Source: an uncultured Clostridia bacterium
Lineage (GTDB): Bacteria > Bacillota > Clostridia > Oscillospirales > Butyricicoccaceae
Direction of reading: 5' to 3'
Length of the DNA stretch: 64,000 bases
Assembly: GCA_910586575.1 (NCBI GenBank)
Contig: CAJUJQ010000003.1
Location: 9,066-73,065 of the forward strand
Positions 35,715-45,306 of this stretch are shown here, one piece after another (positions within the stretch are counted from its first letter, which is position 1; each line of letters begins with the position of its first letter). Made by a program: the position numbers and the translations under genes. The notes beneath the pieces are model-generated. The model searched no databases. It was not told the origin of the DNA and saw only the letters and a list, made by a program, of their open reading frames with translations.

Positions 35715-36070
35715 CCCGCCGGACGTTCATGCGGTGGCCGCACTGCCCCGCAGCACCGGCGGCAAGCAGTCAAAAACCAGCGATAGCCGTATAAGCGGGC
35801 TTCCGCCGCGAAGCAAGCGAAACGCGGAACGAAGTTCCGCGAAACCCGCGCGATGCCGCGGCAGCGGCGAGTCCGTAACCCCCGCGCCGCAACGCGCATC
35901 CAATCCGCTGCCCTGCGGCGGTAAAATCCGGCAATCGCATTGTCGGATTTTACACCTTAGCCGGAGCGGAGTGTACCGCCGCCGCGCGGCGGTGCATGGA
36001 GCGCAGCCCGCACGTCGGCGGAGCCCCCTTCGATGAAAATCCGCAGGTTTTCATCGAGCGGAAGGTGTCG

Positions 36071-36256
36071 TTACCACGACGCCTTCCGCACGCCCGGGAT
36101 CTGGCCCTTATAAGCCAGCTCGCGGAAGCAGATACGGCAAATGCCGTAGTTGCGCAGGTATGCGTGCGGACGGCCGCAAATCTTGCAGCGGTTATAATGC
36201 CGGGACGAGAACTTCGGAGTCTTCTGCTGCTTGAGTACCATTGCCTTCTTCGCCAT
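36071..36256 (-). CDS. rpsN: 30S ribosomal protein S14, type Z (zinc-binding)
   Basis: The 61-residue protein has a zinc ribbon CKIC...CRIC and the C-terminal [11 protein letters not shown]. This is the short zinc-dependent form, used when zinc is plentiful. It is the last gene before the terminator in the gap. An alternative zinc-free S14 is not in this window. Confidence 0.98.
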   Translation of the reverse strand: MAKKAMVLKQQKTPKFSSRHYNRCKICGRPHAYLRNYGICRICFRELAYKGQIPGVRKASW

Positions 36257-36270
36257 GTGAATCCTCCTCC

Positions 36271-36813
36271 TTACTTCGCGAACGGAGCGCCCAGCAGGCT
36301 GAGCAACTCGCGCGCTTCTTCGTCGGCCTTCGCGGTCGTGCAGATAACCACGTCCATGCCGCGTACCTTGTCAATCTGGTCATACGAGATTTCCGGGAAA
36401 ATCAGCTGTTCCTTCAGGCCCAGCGCATAGTTGCCGCGCCCGTCGAACGCGTCCGCGCTGATGCCGCGGAAGTCGCGCACACGCGGCAGCGCCACGTTAA
36501 ACAGACGGTCCAGGAATTCCCACATACGATCCCCGCGCAGCGTGACCTTGACGCCAACCGGCATGCCCTCGCGCAGCTTGAAGTTCGCAACCGACTTCTT
36601 CGCGTTCGTAACCACCGGCTTCTGGCCCGTAATCGCTGTAATATCACGCACAACAGCCTCGAATACCTTCGAGTTGCCGTACGCTTCCTTGCCGCAGCCC
36701 ACGTTTACGACAATCTTGTCGAGCTTCGGGATCTGCATGACGCTCTTGTACTCGAATTTCTTCATCAGGGCGGGTGCAATCTCTGCGGTGTATTTATCCT
36801 TCAAATTAGGCAT
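36271..36813 (-). CDS. rplE: 50S ribosomal protein L5
   Basis: The 180-residue 5S rRNA-binding protein has [36 protein letters not shown] and [17 protein letters not shown]. Fourteen bases separate it from rpsN. Confidence 0.98.
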   Translation of the reverse strand: MPNLKDKYTAEIAPALMKKFEYKSVMQIPKLDKIVVNVGCGKEAYGNSKVFEAVVRDITAITGQKPVVTNAKKSVANFKLREGMPVGVKVTLRGDRMWEFLDRLFNVALPRVRDFRGISADAFDGRGNYALGLKEQLIFPEISYDQIDKVRGMDVVICTTAKADEEARELLSLLGAPFAK

Positions 36814-36831
36814 AGCTTCCGTTTCCCTCCC

Positions 36832-37149
36832 TTACAGTGTCTCGCCGCAGTGCTTGCAGACTACGGCCTTTTTGCCGTCCGCCAGCAGCTTGTGCGCCGG
36901 ACGCGTCGGCTTGTCGCACTTCGGGCATACGCGCATCACCTTGCACGCGCGCAACGCGCCCTCGCGCTTCACAATGCCGCCGGTCTCACCCTGGCGGCGC
37001 GGCTTTACATGGCAGGTGAGCATGTTGACGCCTTCCAGCACAACCATGCCCTTCTTTACGTTCACGGAAAGGACCTTGCCGCGCTTGCCCTTTTCCTTGC
37101 CAGAAAGGACGACTGCGGTGTCGCCCGTCTTTACATGCAGTGTGTTCAT
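36832..37149 (-). CDS. rplX: 50S ribosomal protein L24
   Basis: The 105-residue protein has the KOW motif GDTAVVLSGKEKGKRGKVL and a C-terminal CPKC...CKHC pair (near residues 78 and 99), a possible zinc site found in many bacterial L24 proteins. It helps start 50S assembly. Confidence 0.98.
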   Translation of the reverse strand: MNTLHVKTGDTAVVLSGKEKGKRGKVLSVNVKKGMVVLEGVNMLTCHVKPRRQGETGGIVKREGALRACKVMRVCPKCDKPTRPAHKLLADGKKAVVCKHCGETL

Positions 37150-37165
37150 TGTTCCGCGGCCCTCC

Positions 37166-37534
37166 TTACAGTACTTCCGGCGCGAGCGACAGGATCTTCA
37201 TGTAGTCCTTGTCGCGCAGCTCGCGCGCTACAGGCCCAAAGATACGGGTGCCCCTCGGGTTCTTATCCTCACGGATGATAACCGCCGCGTTCTCGTCAAA
37301 GCGGATATAGCTGCCGTCCGCGCGGCGCAGGCCCTTCACAGAACGGACGATAACCGCCTTCACAACGTCGCCCTTCTTGACGCCGCCGCCCGGCGTCGCC
37401 TTGCGCACCGAGCAGACGATAACGTCGCCGATATTGCCGTAACGGCGGGTAGAGCCACCGAGCACGCGGATGCACTTCAGCTCCTTCGCGCCGCTGTTGT
37501 CAGCCGCGCGCAGAAAAGTTTCCTGCTGGATCAT
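37166..37534 (-). CDS. rplN: 50S ribosomal protein L14
   Basis: The 122-residue protein starts [20 protein letters not shown] and has [20 protein letters not shown]; it bridges the two subunits. Standard length and place. Confidence 0.98.
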   Translation of the reverse strand: MIQQETFLRAADNSGAKELKCIRVLGGSTRRYGNIGDVIVCSVRKATPGGGVKKGDVVKAVIVRSVKGLRRADGSYIRFDENAAVIIREDKNPRGTRIFGPVARELRDKDYMKILSLAPEVL

Positions 37535-37546
37535 GTGCTCTCCTCC

Positions 37547-37804
37547 TTACTTCGCCTTCTCGATGATCTCGACCAGGCGCCACCGCTTATCCTTGGACAG
37601 CGGGCGGGTCTCCATCACCTTCACCTTGTCGCCGGTCCTGCACTCGTTGTTCTCGTCGTGCGCCTTCAGCTTATAGGTGCGTTTGATTACCTTCTTATAC
37701 AGAGGATGCTGTACGCTGTCCTCAATCGCAACGACAATGGTCTTGTCCATCTTATCGGAAACGACCTTGCCGGTCCTGGTTTTGCGTAACGCTCTCTCGC
37801 TCAA
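37547..37804 (-). CDS. rpsQ: 30S ribosomal protein S17
   Basis: The 85-residue OB-fold protein shows [20 protein letters not shown] and [20 protein letters not shown], typical of S17. Confidence 0.98.
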   Translation of the reverse strand: MSERALRKTRTGKVVSDKMDKTIVVAIEDSVQHPLYKKVIKRTYKLKAHDENNECRTGDKVKVMETRPLSKDKRWRLVEIIEKAK

Positions 37805-37819
37805 CTTCGCTTACCTCCC

Positions 37820-38020
37820 TTACTTTGCCGCAAGCTGAAGCTCGCGGAGAACGGTGTTGACACGCGCGATGTCGCGCTTGACCTCAGAAATCTTGTTGAC
37901 GTTTTCCAGCTTGTTGGTCGCATGCTGAAGCCGCAGGTTAAAGAGGTCCTTCTTCAGCTCGCCGAGCTTGGTCGTCAGCTCTTCCGCCGACAGCTCTCTA
38001 ATCTCTTTTGCCTTCATCAT
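37820..38020 (-). CDS. rpmC: 50S ribosomal protein L29
   Basis: The 66-residue two-helix protein has [20 protein letters not shown] and [14 protein letters not shown]. It lies at the tunnel exit. Its start overlaps the rplP stop as ATGA. Confidence 0.98.
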   Translation of the reverse strand: MMKAKEIRELSAEELTTKLGELKKDLFNLRLQHATNKLENVNKISEVKRDIARVNTVLRELQLAAK

Positions 38021-38445
38021 CCTTCACCACCAATCTTGGTTTCACGGGTCACAAACTTGGTCTTGACCGGCAGCTTATGGCTGGCCAGACGCAGCGCCTC
38101 ACGGGCAATTTCTTCCGATACGCCCGCAATTTCAAACAGCACGCGGCCCGGCTTGACGACGGCTACCCAATACTCCGGGGAACCTTTACCGGAACCCATT
38201 CGGGTTTCGGCAGGCTTCTGCGTAACCGGCTTGTCGGGGAAAATCTTGATCCATACCTGGCCGCCGCGCTTGATATAACGCGTCATAGCGATACGGGCCG
38301 CCTCAATCTGGTTCGAGGTGATCCATGCCGGCTCGGTCGCCGCAATACCGTAATCACCATAGGCGACGAAGTTGCCGCGGGTGGCCTTGCCCTTCAGGCG
38401 GCCTCTGTGCACGCGGCGGTATTTAACTCTCTTGGGGAGCAGCAT
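38017..38445 (-). CDS. rplP: 50S ribosomal protein L16
   Basis: The 142-residue protein starts [20 protein letters not shown] and has [20 protein letters not shown] and [19 protein letters not shown]. It sits near the A site. Its ATG shares a base with the rpsC stop (TAATG). Confidence 0.98.
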   Translation of the reverse strand: MLLPKRVKYRRVHRGRLKGKATRGNFVAYGDYGIAATEPAWITSNQIEAARIAMTRYIKRGGQVWIKIFPDKPVTQKPAETRMGSGKGSPEYWVAVVKPGRVLFEIAGVSEEIAREALRLASHKLPVKTKFVTRETKIGGEG

Positions 38446-39221
38446 TAGCGGTTGCCTCCTTCCTGCTGACGGGGCGCGCGGCGCTCACCGCGGTCACCCC
38501 TGCGGCGGCGGTCGCCGTCACGGCGGTCGCGACGGTCGCGGCGCTCAAACGCCGGCTTCGGCGCTTCGATCGAACGGCCCAGGCGCGGACCGCCGGTCAG
38601 CACCTCGCCCTTGTAAATCCATACCTTACAGCCGATGCGGCCATAGGTGGTGTTCGCCTCCGCGAAGCCGTAATCGATATCGGCACGCAGGGTCTGCAGC
38701 GGGATGGTGCCCTCATGATAATGCTCGGTACGCGCGATTTCCGCGCCGCCCAGACGGCCCGAGCAGCAGGTCTTGATGCCCTTCGCGCCCATGCGCATCG
38801 CGCGGCCCATCGACTGCTTCATCGCGCGGCGGAAGGAAATACGCTTCTCCAGCTGCGCGGCAATGTTCTCCGCAACCAGCTGCGCGTTGGTGTCGGGGTT
38901 CTTGATTTCGATGATGTTGATCTTGACCGGCTTGCCGATGCGCTTGGCAACGTCCGCCTGGAGCTTTTCAATCTCCGCGCCGCCCTTGCCGATCACGATG
39001 CCCGGACGCGCGCACTGGATAAAGATCCGCACTTCCTTGTTCGTCCGCTCGATCTCAATTGCCGGTACGCCCGCAGCGTACAGCAGCTTCTTGAGGTAGT
39101 CGCGGATCTGATGGTCTTCCACGAGGAGGTCGCCGAACTCATTATCCTTCGCGAACCAACGGGAATCCCAATTCTTAATAACGCCCACACGAAGCCCGTG
39201 CGGATTAACCTTCTGGCCCAT
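38445..39221 (-). CDS. rpsC: 30S ribosomal protein S3 with extended basic tail
   Basis: The protein has the KH domain ([20 protein letters not shown] near residue 70) and the C-terminal S3 domain with [20 protein letters not shown]. It is 258 residues, about 35-40 more than most; the extra part (220-258) is an Arg/Asp-rich tail of [17 protein letters not shown] type, probably disordered. Confidence 0.98.
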   Translation of the reverse strand: MGQKVNPHGLRVGVIKNWDSRWFAKDNEFGDLLVEDHQIRDYLKKLLYAAGVPAIEIERTNKEVRIFIQCARPGIVIGKGGAEIEKLQADVAKRIGKPVKINIIEIKNPDTNAQLVAENIAAQLEKRISFRRAMKQSMGRAMRMGAKGIKTCCSGRLGGAEIARTEHYHEGTIPLQTLRADIDYGFAEANTTYGRIGCKVWIYKGEVLTGGPRLGRSIEAPKPAFERRDRRDRRDGDRRRRGDRGERRAPRQQEGGNR

Positions 39222-39235
39222 TGTTTACCCTCCTC

Positions 39236-39571
39236 TTACTCTTTCTCTGCCAGCACGACGGTCACGTGCGAGGTACGCTTCAGGATGCGGAACGCACGGC
39301 CCTGCGCGCGCGGCATCACGCGCTTCATCACGGGGCCAGGCGCTACGTGCGCTTCCTTGACGTACAGCTCTTCGCCGTCCATGTTGAAGTTGTTCTCAGC
39401 GTTTGCCATCGCGCTTTTCAGCAGCTTGGACATCACCTCAGAGGCGGCCTTCGGGGTATTCTCGACGATTGCCATGGCCGTATACGCGTCCTTGCCGCGG
39501 ATCAGGTCGCACAGCAGCTTCATCTTGCGGGGGGTCATGCGGACGTTCCTTACGATCGCTTTTGCTTCCAT
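39236..39571 (-). CDS. rplV: 50S ribosomal protein L22
   Basis: The 111-residue protein has [20 protein letters not shown] and the tunnel-lining hairpin [19 protein letters not shown]. Normal place between rpsS and rpsC. Confidence 0.98.
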   Translation of the reverse strand: MEAKAIVRNVRMTPRKMKLLCDLIRGKDAYTAMAIVENTPKAASEVMSKLLKSAMANAENNFNMDGEELYVKEAHVAPGPVMKRVMPRAQGRAFRILKRTSHVTVVLAEKE

Positions 39572-39588
39572 GTTACTTTACCTCCCCC

Positions 39589-39870
39589 TTACTTGCCGTT
39601 GTTGGAGGTCTTGCTGCCCGCATGCCCTCTGTAGGTGCGGGTCGGCGCAAACTCACCCAGCTTATGGCCGACCATATCCTCGGTCACATAGACCGGGACA
39701 TGCTTGCGGCCGTCGTGTACGGCAATGGTATGCCCGACGAACTCGGGGAAAATCGTAGAGGCGCGGGACCAGGTCTTAACAACCTTCTTCTCGCCGCTCT
39801 CGTTCATAGCGGTCACCCTTTTGTAAAGCTCAGGAGCCACAAAGGGGCCTTTCTTAACGCTTCTGCCCAT
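39589..39870 (-). CDS. rpsS: 30S ribosomal protein S19
   Basis: The 93-residue protein has [19 protein letters not shown] and [20 protein letters not shown], ending in [12 protein letters not shown]. Confidence 0.98.
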   Translation of the reverse strand: MGRSVKKGPFVAPELYKRVTAMNESGEKKVVKTWSRASTIFPEFVGHTIAVHDGRKHVPVYVTEDMVGHKLGEFAPTRTYRGHAGSKTSNNGK

Positions 39871-39888
39871 GTTTCCTGTCTCCTTTCC

Positions 39889-40719
39889 TTACTTACCGTT
39901 ACGCCGCCGCACAATCTGCTTGTCGGTGCGGCTCTTCTTCTTACGGGTCTTGTAACCCATCGCGGGCTTGCCCCACGGGGTAACCGGGGACGGGCGCCCG
40001 ATCGGGCTCTTGCCTTCGCCGCCGCCGTGCGGGTGGTCGCAGGGGTTCATAACCGAGCCGCGGACGGTCGGGCGGATCCCCATGTGGCGGGTACGGCCGG
40101 CCTTGCCGAGCTGGACATTGGAATGATCCTGGTTGCCAACCTGGCCAATGGTCGCCTTGCATTCCAGGCGGATATAACGCACCTCGCCGGAGGGCAGGCG
40201 GACCTGCGCGCGGCCGTTCTCCTTCGCCATCAGCTGCGCTGCCACGCCCGCCGAGCGGACCAGCTGCGCACCCTTGCCGGGATACAGCTCGATGTTGTGG
40301 ATGACGGTACCGACCGGGATGTTCGCGATCGGCAGGCAGTTGCCGGGCTTGATATCGGCATCCGGGCCGGATACGACCAGATAGCCGATTTTGAGGCCTT
40401 CGGGCGCGAGGATGTAGCTCTTCGTGCCGTCCTCATATTCGATCAGCGCGATGTTTGCCGAGCGGTTCGGATCGTACTCGATGGTCTTGACGGTCGCGTT
40501 GCCGGCCTTCTGGCGCTTAAAGTCAATAATGCGGTATTTCTGCTTGTTGCCGCCGCCATGGTGGCGGACAGTGATGCGGCCGTAGCTGTTGCGCCCGGCG
40601 TGCTTTTTCAGCTTTTCGAGAAGGCTCTTCTCGGGCTTCACCTTGGACAGCCCTGCGTTCGACAGGACGCTCATGTTCCTGCGCGAGGGTGTCGTCGGGT
40701 TGAAAGTCTTAATCGCCAT
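39889..40719 (-). CDS. rplB: 50S ribosomal protein L2
   Basis: The 276-residue protein at the peptidyl transferase centre has [20 protein letters not shown] and the signature [19 protein letters not shown], including the His needed for activity. A 107-base gap to rplW holds no gene. Confidence 0.98.
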   Translation of the reverse strand: MAIKTFNPTTPSRRNMSVLSNAGLSKVKPEKSLLEKLKKHAGRNSYGRITVRHHGGGNKQKYRIIDFKRQKAGNATVKTIEYDPNRSANIALIEYEDGTKSYILAPEGLKIGYLVVSGPDADIKPGNCLPIANIPVGTVIHNIELYPGKGAQLVRSAGVAAQLMAKENGRAQVRLPSGEVRYIRLECKATIGQVGNQDHSNVQLGKAGRTRHMGIRPTVRGSVMNPCDHPHGGGEGKSPIGRPSPVTPWGKPAMGYKTRKKKSRTDKQIVRRRNGK

Positions 40720-40826
40720 AGTGGTGTTTCAACTCCTTAATACTGTTCCTTATCGGGGTGTCTTCCCCATAACCTGCGCGGCGCGCCGTCCACCGGCCCC
40801 GCGCCTTCCTCCGCAAGCCCGGGAGC

Positions 40827-41120
40827 TTACATCATATTCTCGAAGATTTCAATGCCCTTGGAATCCTCGGTCAGCGTGACGACCGCTTTCTTGGTGGCCG
40901 GGGTCTTGCCCACGTGCACGCCCATGCGCTTCCACTTGCCGGGGGTCTTGATGGTGTTGACCTTCTTGACCTTCACGCCGAAAATCTCTTCGACCGCCTT
41001 GCGGATTTCAATCTTGTTCGCGTCGCGCGCGACCTCGAACACATACTTATTGTCGGCCAGGCCCTGCATCGAGCGCTCGGTGATGACCGGCTTCCGGATA
41101 ATGTCGTAAATGAATTTCAT
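40827..41120 (-). CDS. rplW: 50S ribosomal protein L23
   Basis: The 97-residue protein starts [20 protein letters not shown] and shows [20 protein letters not shown]. It forms the docking site for trigger factor and SRP. Its start overlaps the rplD stop by one base. Confidence 0.98.
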   Translation of the reverse strand: MKFIYDIIRKPVITERSMQGLADNKYVFEVARDANKIEIRKAVEEIFGVKVKKVNTIKTPGKWKRMGVHVGKTPATKKAVVTLTEDSKGIEIFENMM

Positions 41121-41746
41121 TACGCGTAAACCTCCTCGATCTTCGCCACTGCCGCCTTGTCGATGATGAACTTGTCGGCATTCAGGATGTCGTACACGCT
41201 CAGGGTGCTGGCAATCGTGGTGCGGACATTCGGGATGTTCGCCGCAGACTTGACAACATTGACGCGCACCTCGGGGGTGACGACCAGGTTCTTGGAATCC
41301 TGCGCGCCGATGGCCTTCAGGAAGCCCGCGAAATTCTTGGTCTTGATTTCGCCCAGGTCGAGGCCGTCGATAACGACGATCTCGTCCGCCGCGGCCTTCG
41401 CGCTCAGCGCGGAGAGCAGCGCCAGGCGGCGGGTCTTTTTATTGAGCGAGTAGTTGTAGCTTCTCGGCTTGGGGCCCAGCGCAATACCGCCGTGGGTCCA
41501 CTGGGGGGAGCGGATGGAGCCCTGGCGCGCACGGCCGGTGCCCTTCTGCCGCCACGGCTTGATGCCGCCGCCGCGCACCTCGGCGCGGGTCAGCGTGGAC
41601 TGGGTGCCCTGCCGGCGGTTCGCCAGATGGTTCTTGACGGCCGCGTGCATGACCGGTACGTTCGGCTCGATGCCGAACACCGCCGCGTTCAGCTCGATTT
41701 CGCCGGTCTTTTCGCCGGACATATTATAAACTGCTACTGTAGGCAT
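41120..41746 (-). CDS. rplD: 50S ribosomal protein L4
   Basis: The 208-residue protein has the long tunnel loop with [23 protein letters not shown] split over it, and [15 protein letters not shown]4 represses its own operon in enterobacteria; no matching leader could be identified here. Confidence 0.98.
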   Translation of the reverse strand: MPTVAVYNMSGEKTGEIELNAAVFGIEPNVPVMHAAVKNHLANRRQGTQSTLTRAEVRGGGIKPWRQKGTGRARQGSIRSPQWTHGGIALGPKPRSYNYSLNKKTRRLALLSALSAKAAADEIVVIDGLDLGEIKTKNFAGFLKAIGAQDSKNLVVTPEVRVNVVKSAANIPNVRTTIASTLSVYDILNADKFIIDKAAVAKIEEVYA

Positions 41747-41764
41747 TTCTGTTTCCTCCTCCCG

Positions 41765-42463
41765 TTACTTTCTAGCCGAAGCCTTCTGCGGGTTCTTGCT
41801 GACGCCTGCCGCCGGGCCCTTGGCAATCGGGTTCTTCTTGACGGTATCCTTCAGGTAGACGATACCGCCCTTGGGGCCGGGGATTGCGCCGCGCACGGCG
41901 ATCATGTTCAGCTCGGTGTCAACCTTGACAACATCAAGGTTCTGTACCGTGACCTGCTCGTTGCCGAGATGGCCGGGCATCATTTTGCCCTTCATGATTT
42001 TGGAAGGGTCAGAGCAAGCGCCCATGGAACCCTGATGGCGGTGCATCGGGCCAGCGCCGTGGCTCATCGGGGAGCGGCCCGCGTTCCAGCGCTTGATAAC
42101 GCCCGCGAAGCCCTTGCCCTTGGAGATGCCGGTCACGTCCACGTAATCGCCCTCGGCGAATACGTCGGCGCCCAGTACGTCGCCCACCTGGAAGGTGGAG
42201 CAGTCCTGGAGGCGGAACTCCTTGAGGTACTTTTTCAGTGCCTCACCGGCTTTCTTCAGGTGGCCAAGCTCAGGCTTGTTCAGCTTGCGCTCCTGCACGT
42301 CCTCAAAGCCGAGCTGGATGGCGTTGTAGCCTTCCTTTTCAACGGTCTTGATCTGGGTCACGACGCAGGGGCCTGCTTCGATAACGGTCACCGGGATGAC
42401 CTTGCCCTCAGCGTCGAAGATCTGGGTCATGCCGACCTTCTTGCCGATGATTGCTTTCTGCAT
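41765..42463 (-). CDS. rplC: 50S ribosomal protein L3
   Basis: The 232-residue protein has [20 protein letters not shown] and the central [21 protein letters not shown] chose the ATG at 42463 behind TAAGGAGGAA; the longer frame adds 14 unconserved residues. The C-terminal 20 residues are an extra basic tail. Confidence 0.98.
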   Translation of the reverse strand: MQKAIIGKKVGMTQIFDAEGKVIPVTVIEAGPCVVTQIKTVEKEGYNAIQLGFEDVQERKLNKPELGHLKKAGEALKKYLKEFRLQDCSTFQVGDVLGADVFAEGDYVDVTGISKGKGFAGVIKRWNAGRSPMSHGAGPMHRHQGSMGACSDPSKIMKGKMMPGHLGNEQVTVQNLDVVKVDTELNMIAVRGAIPGPKGGIVYLKDTVKKNPIAKGPAAGVSKNPQKASARK

Positions 42464-42622
42464 GGTGATATTCCTCCTTAAAAGGTTATTGGTTGACCCG
42501 CGCATTGGACTCGCGGCGCCAACTTGACCCTGCCGCGCGGATCGCGGCCAGGTGCAAACAGTGGGTTGGGTTAGGCCCGCCGTTTGTTTGTAAATTTTAA
42601 TTGGAACCTCTATCAGGCTCCC

Positions 42623-42745
42623 TTACCGGGGTTTCGGCTTGTACTGTTCCTCGCCGGTTTCGATAAAGAGGATGAAATCATTGATTTCCTTCTCGCTCCA
42701 TCCGGCGGCCCGCAGGCCTAGGAGCAGCCTTGCGACTTCAGTCAT
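42623..42745 (-). CDS. 40-residue protein between rpsJ and rplC
   Basis: This frame, too short for most gene tracks, reads MTEVARLLLGLRAAGWSEKE then INDFILFIETGEEQYKPKPR. It is a plausible helical miniprotein: GLRAAGWSEKEINDFILFIE looks like a helix-turn-helix-sized helical pair. An in-frame GTG at 42751 is better placed (5-6 bases) behind AAGGAG and would add Val-Asn, so the true start may be there. The strong ribosome binding site and place inside the S10 operon support expression. I cannot assign a function. Confidence 0.6.
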   Translation of the reverse strand: MTEVARLLLGLRAAGWSEKEINDFILFIETGEEQYKPKPR

Positions 42746-42793
42746 ATTCACGTTTGCTCCTTCTTTCCGGCCCCCCGCTGCCGGGGAAATTTC

Positions 42794-43105
42794 TTAAAGC
42801 TTAATTTCGATATCGACGCCCGCCGGAAGGTCAAGGCTCATCAGGCTCTCGACGGTCTTCTGCGCCGGGTTCAGGATGTCGATCAGGCGCTTGTGGGTGC
42901 GGCGCTCGAACTGCTCGCGGCTGTCCTTATATTTGTGCACCGCGCGCAGGATGGTGATGATCTCGCGCTCGGTCGGCAGCGGGATCGGGCCGGACACCTT
43001 CGCGCCCGTGCGCTTGGCTGCCTCAACGATCTTCTCGGCGCTCTGGTCGATCAGCTCGTGGTCGTAAGCTTTCAGACGGATACGGATTCTTTCTGCGTTT
43101 GCCAT
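42794..43105 (-). CDS. rpsJ: 30S ribosomal protein S10
   Basis: The 103-residue protein has [20 protein letters not shown] and [20 protein letters not shown]. It also acts as NusE in antitermination. It is the first gene of the superoperon, behind GAGGAGGAAAAACC. Confidence 0.98.
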   Translation of the reverse strand: MANAERIRIRLKAYDHELIDQSAEKIVEAAKRTGAKVSGPIPLPTEREIITILRAVHKYKDSREQFERRTHKRLIDILNPAQKTVESLMSLDLPAGVDIEIKL

Positions 43106-43510
43106 AGTGGTTTTTCCTCCTCGTACGATTCGCCGTACTGCATTTCATATTAGACCGGTCCGGAAACGACTGCCGAACAGAATCTATTGCGACCCGTTAC
43201 GGAGAGAAACTGCAACCCCGCCCCGCGTATCGCGGCCGGGCATGAAAATAACCGGGCGCACCTGTAGTGCCTGGATCCGGTCAATAAAACACCAGCGGTT
43301 CCGGCTATCGGCCTGGGGGCGCAAGCGCCGCCGGTTCCGAGTTTACGCGGGAACATTCGTGTTGCAGCCTTTAGGGCAACGCCCCGCAGCTGATTAGCAG
43401 TTGTCTCAACCGCCCGATTGTCGGACCTACTCCGCTGAAGTTACCCGGAAACCTCCGGCAATCTCCAACATCATCGCGTGACCGCGGCCCTAAAACCGCA
43501 GTGCTTATTT
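43106..43510 (-). promoter_or_regulatory. About 400-base untranslated leader of the S10 operon
   Basis: Between the promoter at 43511-43539 and rpsJ there is no supported gene. The leader is GC-rich with many short inverted repeats, e.g. around CCGGTTCCG...CGGAACCGG (near 43292-43340). L4-type autoregulatory leaders exist in other bacteria, but I could not match this one to a known model. Confidence 0.45.
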
Positions 43511-43539
43511 AGCATATAACAAAGTCCGCTGGAAGTCAA
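43511..43539 (-). promoter_or_regulatory. Promoter of the S10 ribosomal operon
   Basis: On the minus strand TTGACT, an exact 17-base spacer and TATGCT. No other good promoter lies between it and rpsJ. Confidence 0.7.
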
Positions 43540-43621
43540 GAGCTTTTGTAGAAATTTTTCTATTTTTTTTGTAGAAATCGCCGGGAATCTTTTTTCCGGC
43601 GCGGCGGTACCCATAAAACCC

Positions 43622-43659
43622 AAAAAAGAAAGGCGCTCACGGGCCGTGAAACGCCTTTC
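43622..43659 (-). terminator. Terminator of the adenine deaminase/permease operon
   Basis: On the minus strand GAAAGGCG pairs with CGCCTTTC over a 16-base loop and runs into TTTTTTG, 40 bases after the permease stop. Confidence 0.8.
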
Positions 43660-43698
43660 CTACGGATGATATGAATCAAAGGCTGCGGGAATCCCTCG

Positions 43699-45264
43699 TC
43701 AGACGTACTCAAAGTCGTCCTGTCCCTGGAGCCAGGACTTGCGCCCCAGATGGAATACATAAGCGAGCGCCGCAATCACCAGATAGCCCAGCGCATAGGG
43801 TGACAGCGGGTAAAACCCCAGCGCGGCGCTGTGGATAAAGCCGAGCGCCGCCAGCACATAGCCCACCACGGCAGTCAGCGCCGCGCGGTCGAGCCTGCGG
43901 TCGATGATGAACACGGTCATGGTGCCGAGCAGGATGCCAATCAGGATTGCGCCCGCCTTGGTGGCGGCCACGCCGTTCCACATCACGCCCGCGTCAATCA
44001 GCTTCTGAGAAATCTCCGGGGCAAAGTCACTGATGCCGGTGGCCTGCACCTCGGTCCAAAGGTCTGCCAGCCCCGCCGCACCTGTGACCTGCGTATACAG
44101 GTAATCGGCCACCGAGGGGACCATTGCAATGCCGATCGCGGCATAATGCCTGCGGTCGCAGTCCTTGAACGCCTGCGCGACCATGACCACCGCGCACCAC
44201 AGGAAGGTAATCGCGCAGACTGCGGGCGGCACCAGCGCGCTCAGGAAGGTGAACAAACCGAAAATCCCGGCTGCGCCAAGGAGAATGCCCGAAACAATCG
44301 AGTAGCCGATACCGGCGCTGGACTTTTTCAGCCCGGCGTGCCCCAGCCATACGGTATTGGGGATAATGCCGCCGAACAGCGCGGAGAGCATGGTGCAAAT
44401 GCCGTCGGCAAACTGCGCCTCGCGGACACTGTACGCGTCGCCCGCCGCGTTGGAGGCTTCCACGTTGTCCATCGTCTCGATGAAGTTATAAATCTCGACC
44501 GGGATGATAATGGTCAGGTACGGAACAACAATCGCGAAGCCGTTAATCAGATATTGGATGCTGTTTACCGGGTTCGGGAAATAGAAGCCGATGCCGCTGA
44601 AATCAAACGTCGTGCGCCCCAGGCACATCGCGTAGACCACGCCGCCCACAATCGCCACGACCAGCGGCGGGATTTTATAGGGGAACAGGTAGCCGCCGAA
44701 GATGCCCACCATCGCCACAAAGAGGACAGGCAGCCCGACCAGGGGGTCGCCGAAGATGTCGAACACGCCCTGTGTCGCCATCCAGATAAAGCCGATGCCC
44801 GCAACCGTGCCGAGCAGCGCGGCGCGCGGGATGCGCTGTTTCATCCACGGGCCGATAAAGCCCCCGCAGAATTCGACAAAGCCGCCGATAAAGCAAGCCG
44901 CCATTGCCGCCGACCACGACAGCATGGGGTCCTCGAGCGCGTAGCTCAGCGGCGTAATTACGCCGTAAAGGATAACGAACATCGCCGGGGTGGACACGCC
45001 CGAAGGCAGGGCGGTCACGTCGGCGCGGCCTTCCTTTTTCGAGAGCTTCCAGCCCATGTAGGCGTAATAGAAACAGCCCAGCATCAGGCCGATGGACATA
45101 CCGGGGACGACATAGCCGAATACCACCTCATTCGGCCAGCCCAGCACGCCAGTCAGCGTGGCAATGACAATCAGGTAGTTGACAATATTATTGGTCACCG
45201 CATAGGAGATGCCGCCAATATCGCCGCGCCGGAAAAAGGGCACCAGCGTTTTTTGCTCATTCAT
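43699..45264 (-). CDS. NCS2/SLC23-type purine permease
   Basis: The 521-residue membrane protein has about 12-14 hydrophobic spans. It begins FFRRGDIGGISYAVTNNIVN and has GRADVTALPSGVSTPAMFVI, resembling a divergent branch of the xanthine/uracil permease superfamily. A substrate-site acidic motif of NCS2 may be the segment TIIIPVEIYNFIETMDNVEA near residue 260. It is co-transcribed with two adenine-deaminase-family genes, so the likely cargo is adenine or another purine. Proton or sodium coupling cannot be told. Confidence 0.8.
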   Translation of the reverse strand: MNEQKTLVPFFRRGDIGGISYAVTNNIVNYLIVIATLTGVLGWPNEVVFGYVVPGMSIGLMLGCFYYAYMGWKLSKKEGRADVTALPSGVSTPAMFVILYGVITPLSYALEDPMLSWSAAMAACFIGGFVEFCGGFIGPWMKQRIPRAALLGTVAGIGFIWMATQGVFDIFGDPLVGLPVLFVAMVGIFGGYLFPYKIPPLVVAIVGGVVYAMCLGRTTFDFSGIGFYFPNPVNSIQYLINGFAIVVPYLTIIIPVEIYNFIETMDNVEASNAAGDAYSVREAQFADGICTMLSALFGGIIPNTVWLGHAGLKKSSAGIGYSIVSGILLGAAGIFGLFTFLSALVPPAVCAITFLWCAVVMVAQAFKDCDRRHYAAIGIAMVPSVADYLYTQVTGAAGLADLWTEVQATGISDFAPEISQKLIDAGVMWNGVAATKAGAILIGILLGTMTVFIIDRRLDRAALTAVVGYVLAALGFIHSAALGFYPLSPYALGYLVIAALAYVFHLGRKSWLQGQDDFEYV

Positions 45265-45306
45265 ACCAAAAACTCCTTATTACTCTTGTTGCTCTGTTTG
45301 AAGGGC

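Larger units (their letters stand above)
35185..36070 (-). other. 886-bp gap that splits the spc operon between rpsN and rpsH
   Basis: No gene is supported. Reading from rpsN towards rpsH (minus strand): hairpin 36056-36031; repeat block 36000-35879 with a 14-bp-stem hairpin at 35952-35922; terminator 35714-35682; promoter 35594-35565; 9-bp hairpin 35563-35528; then four hairpins in a row between 35447 and 35363. The spacer between these genes is normally 15-30 bases in Firmicutes. Confidence 0.8.

Noticed and set aside
35291..36036. Possible genes in the rpsN-rpsH gap (frames of 60-127 residues)
   Set aside because: All are Arg/Pro-rich products of GC-rich hairpins without ribosome binding sites.
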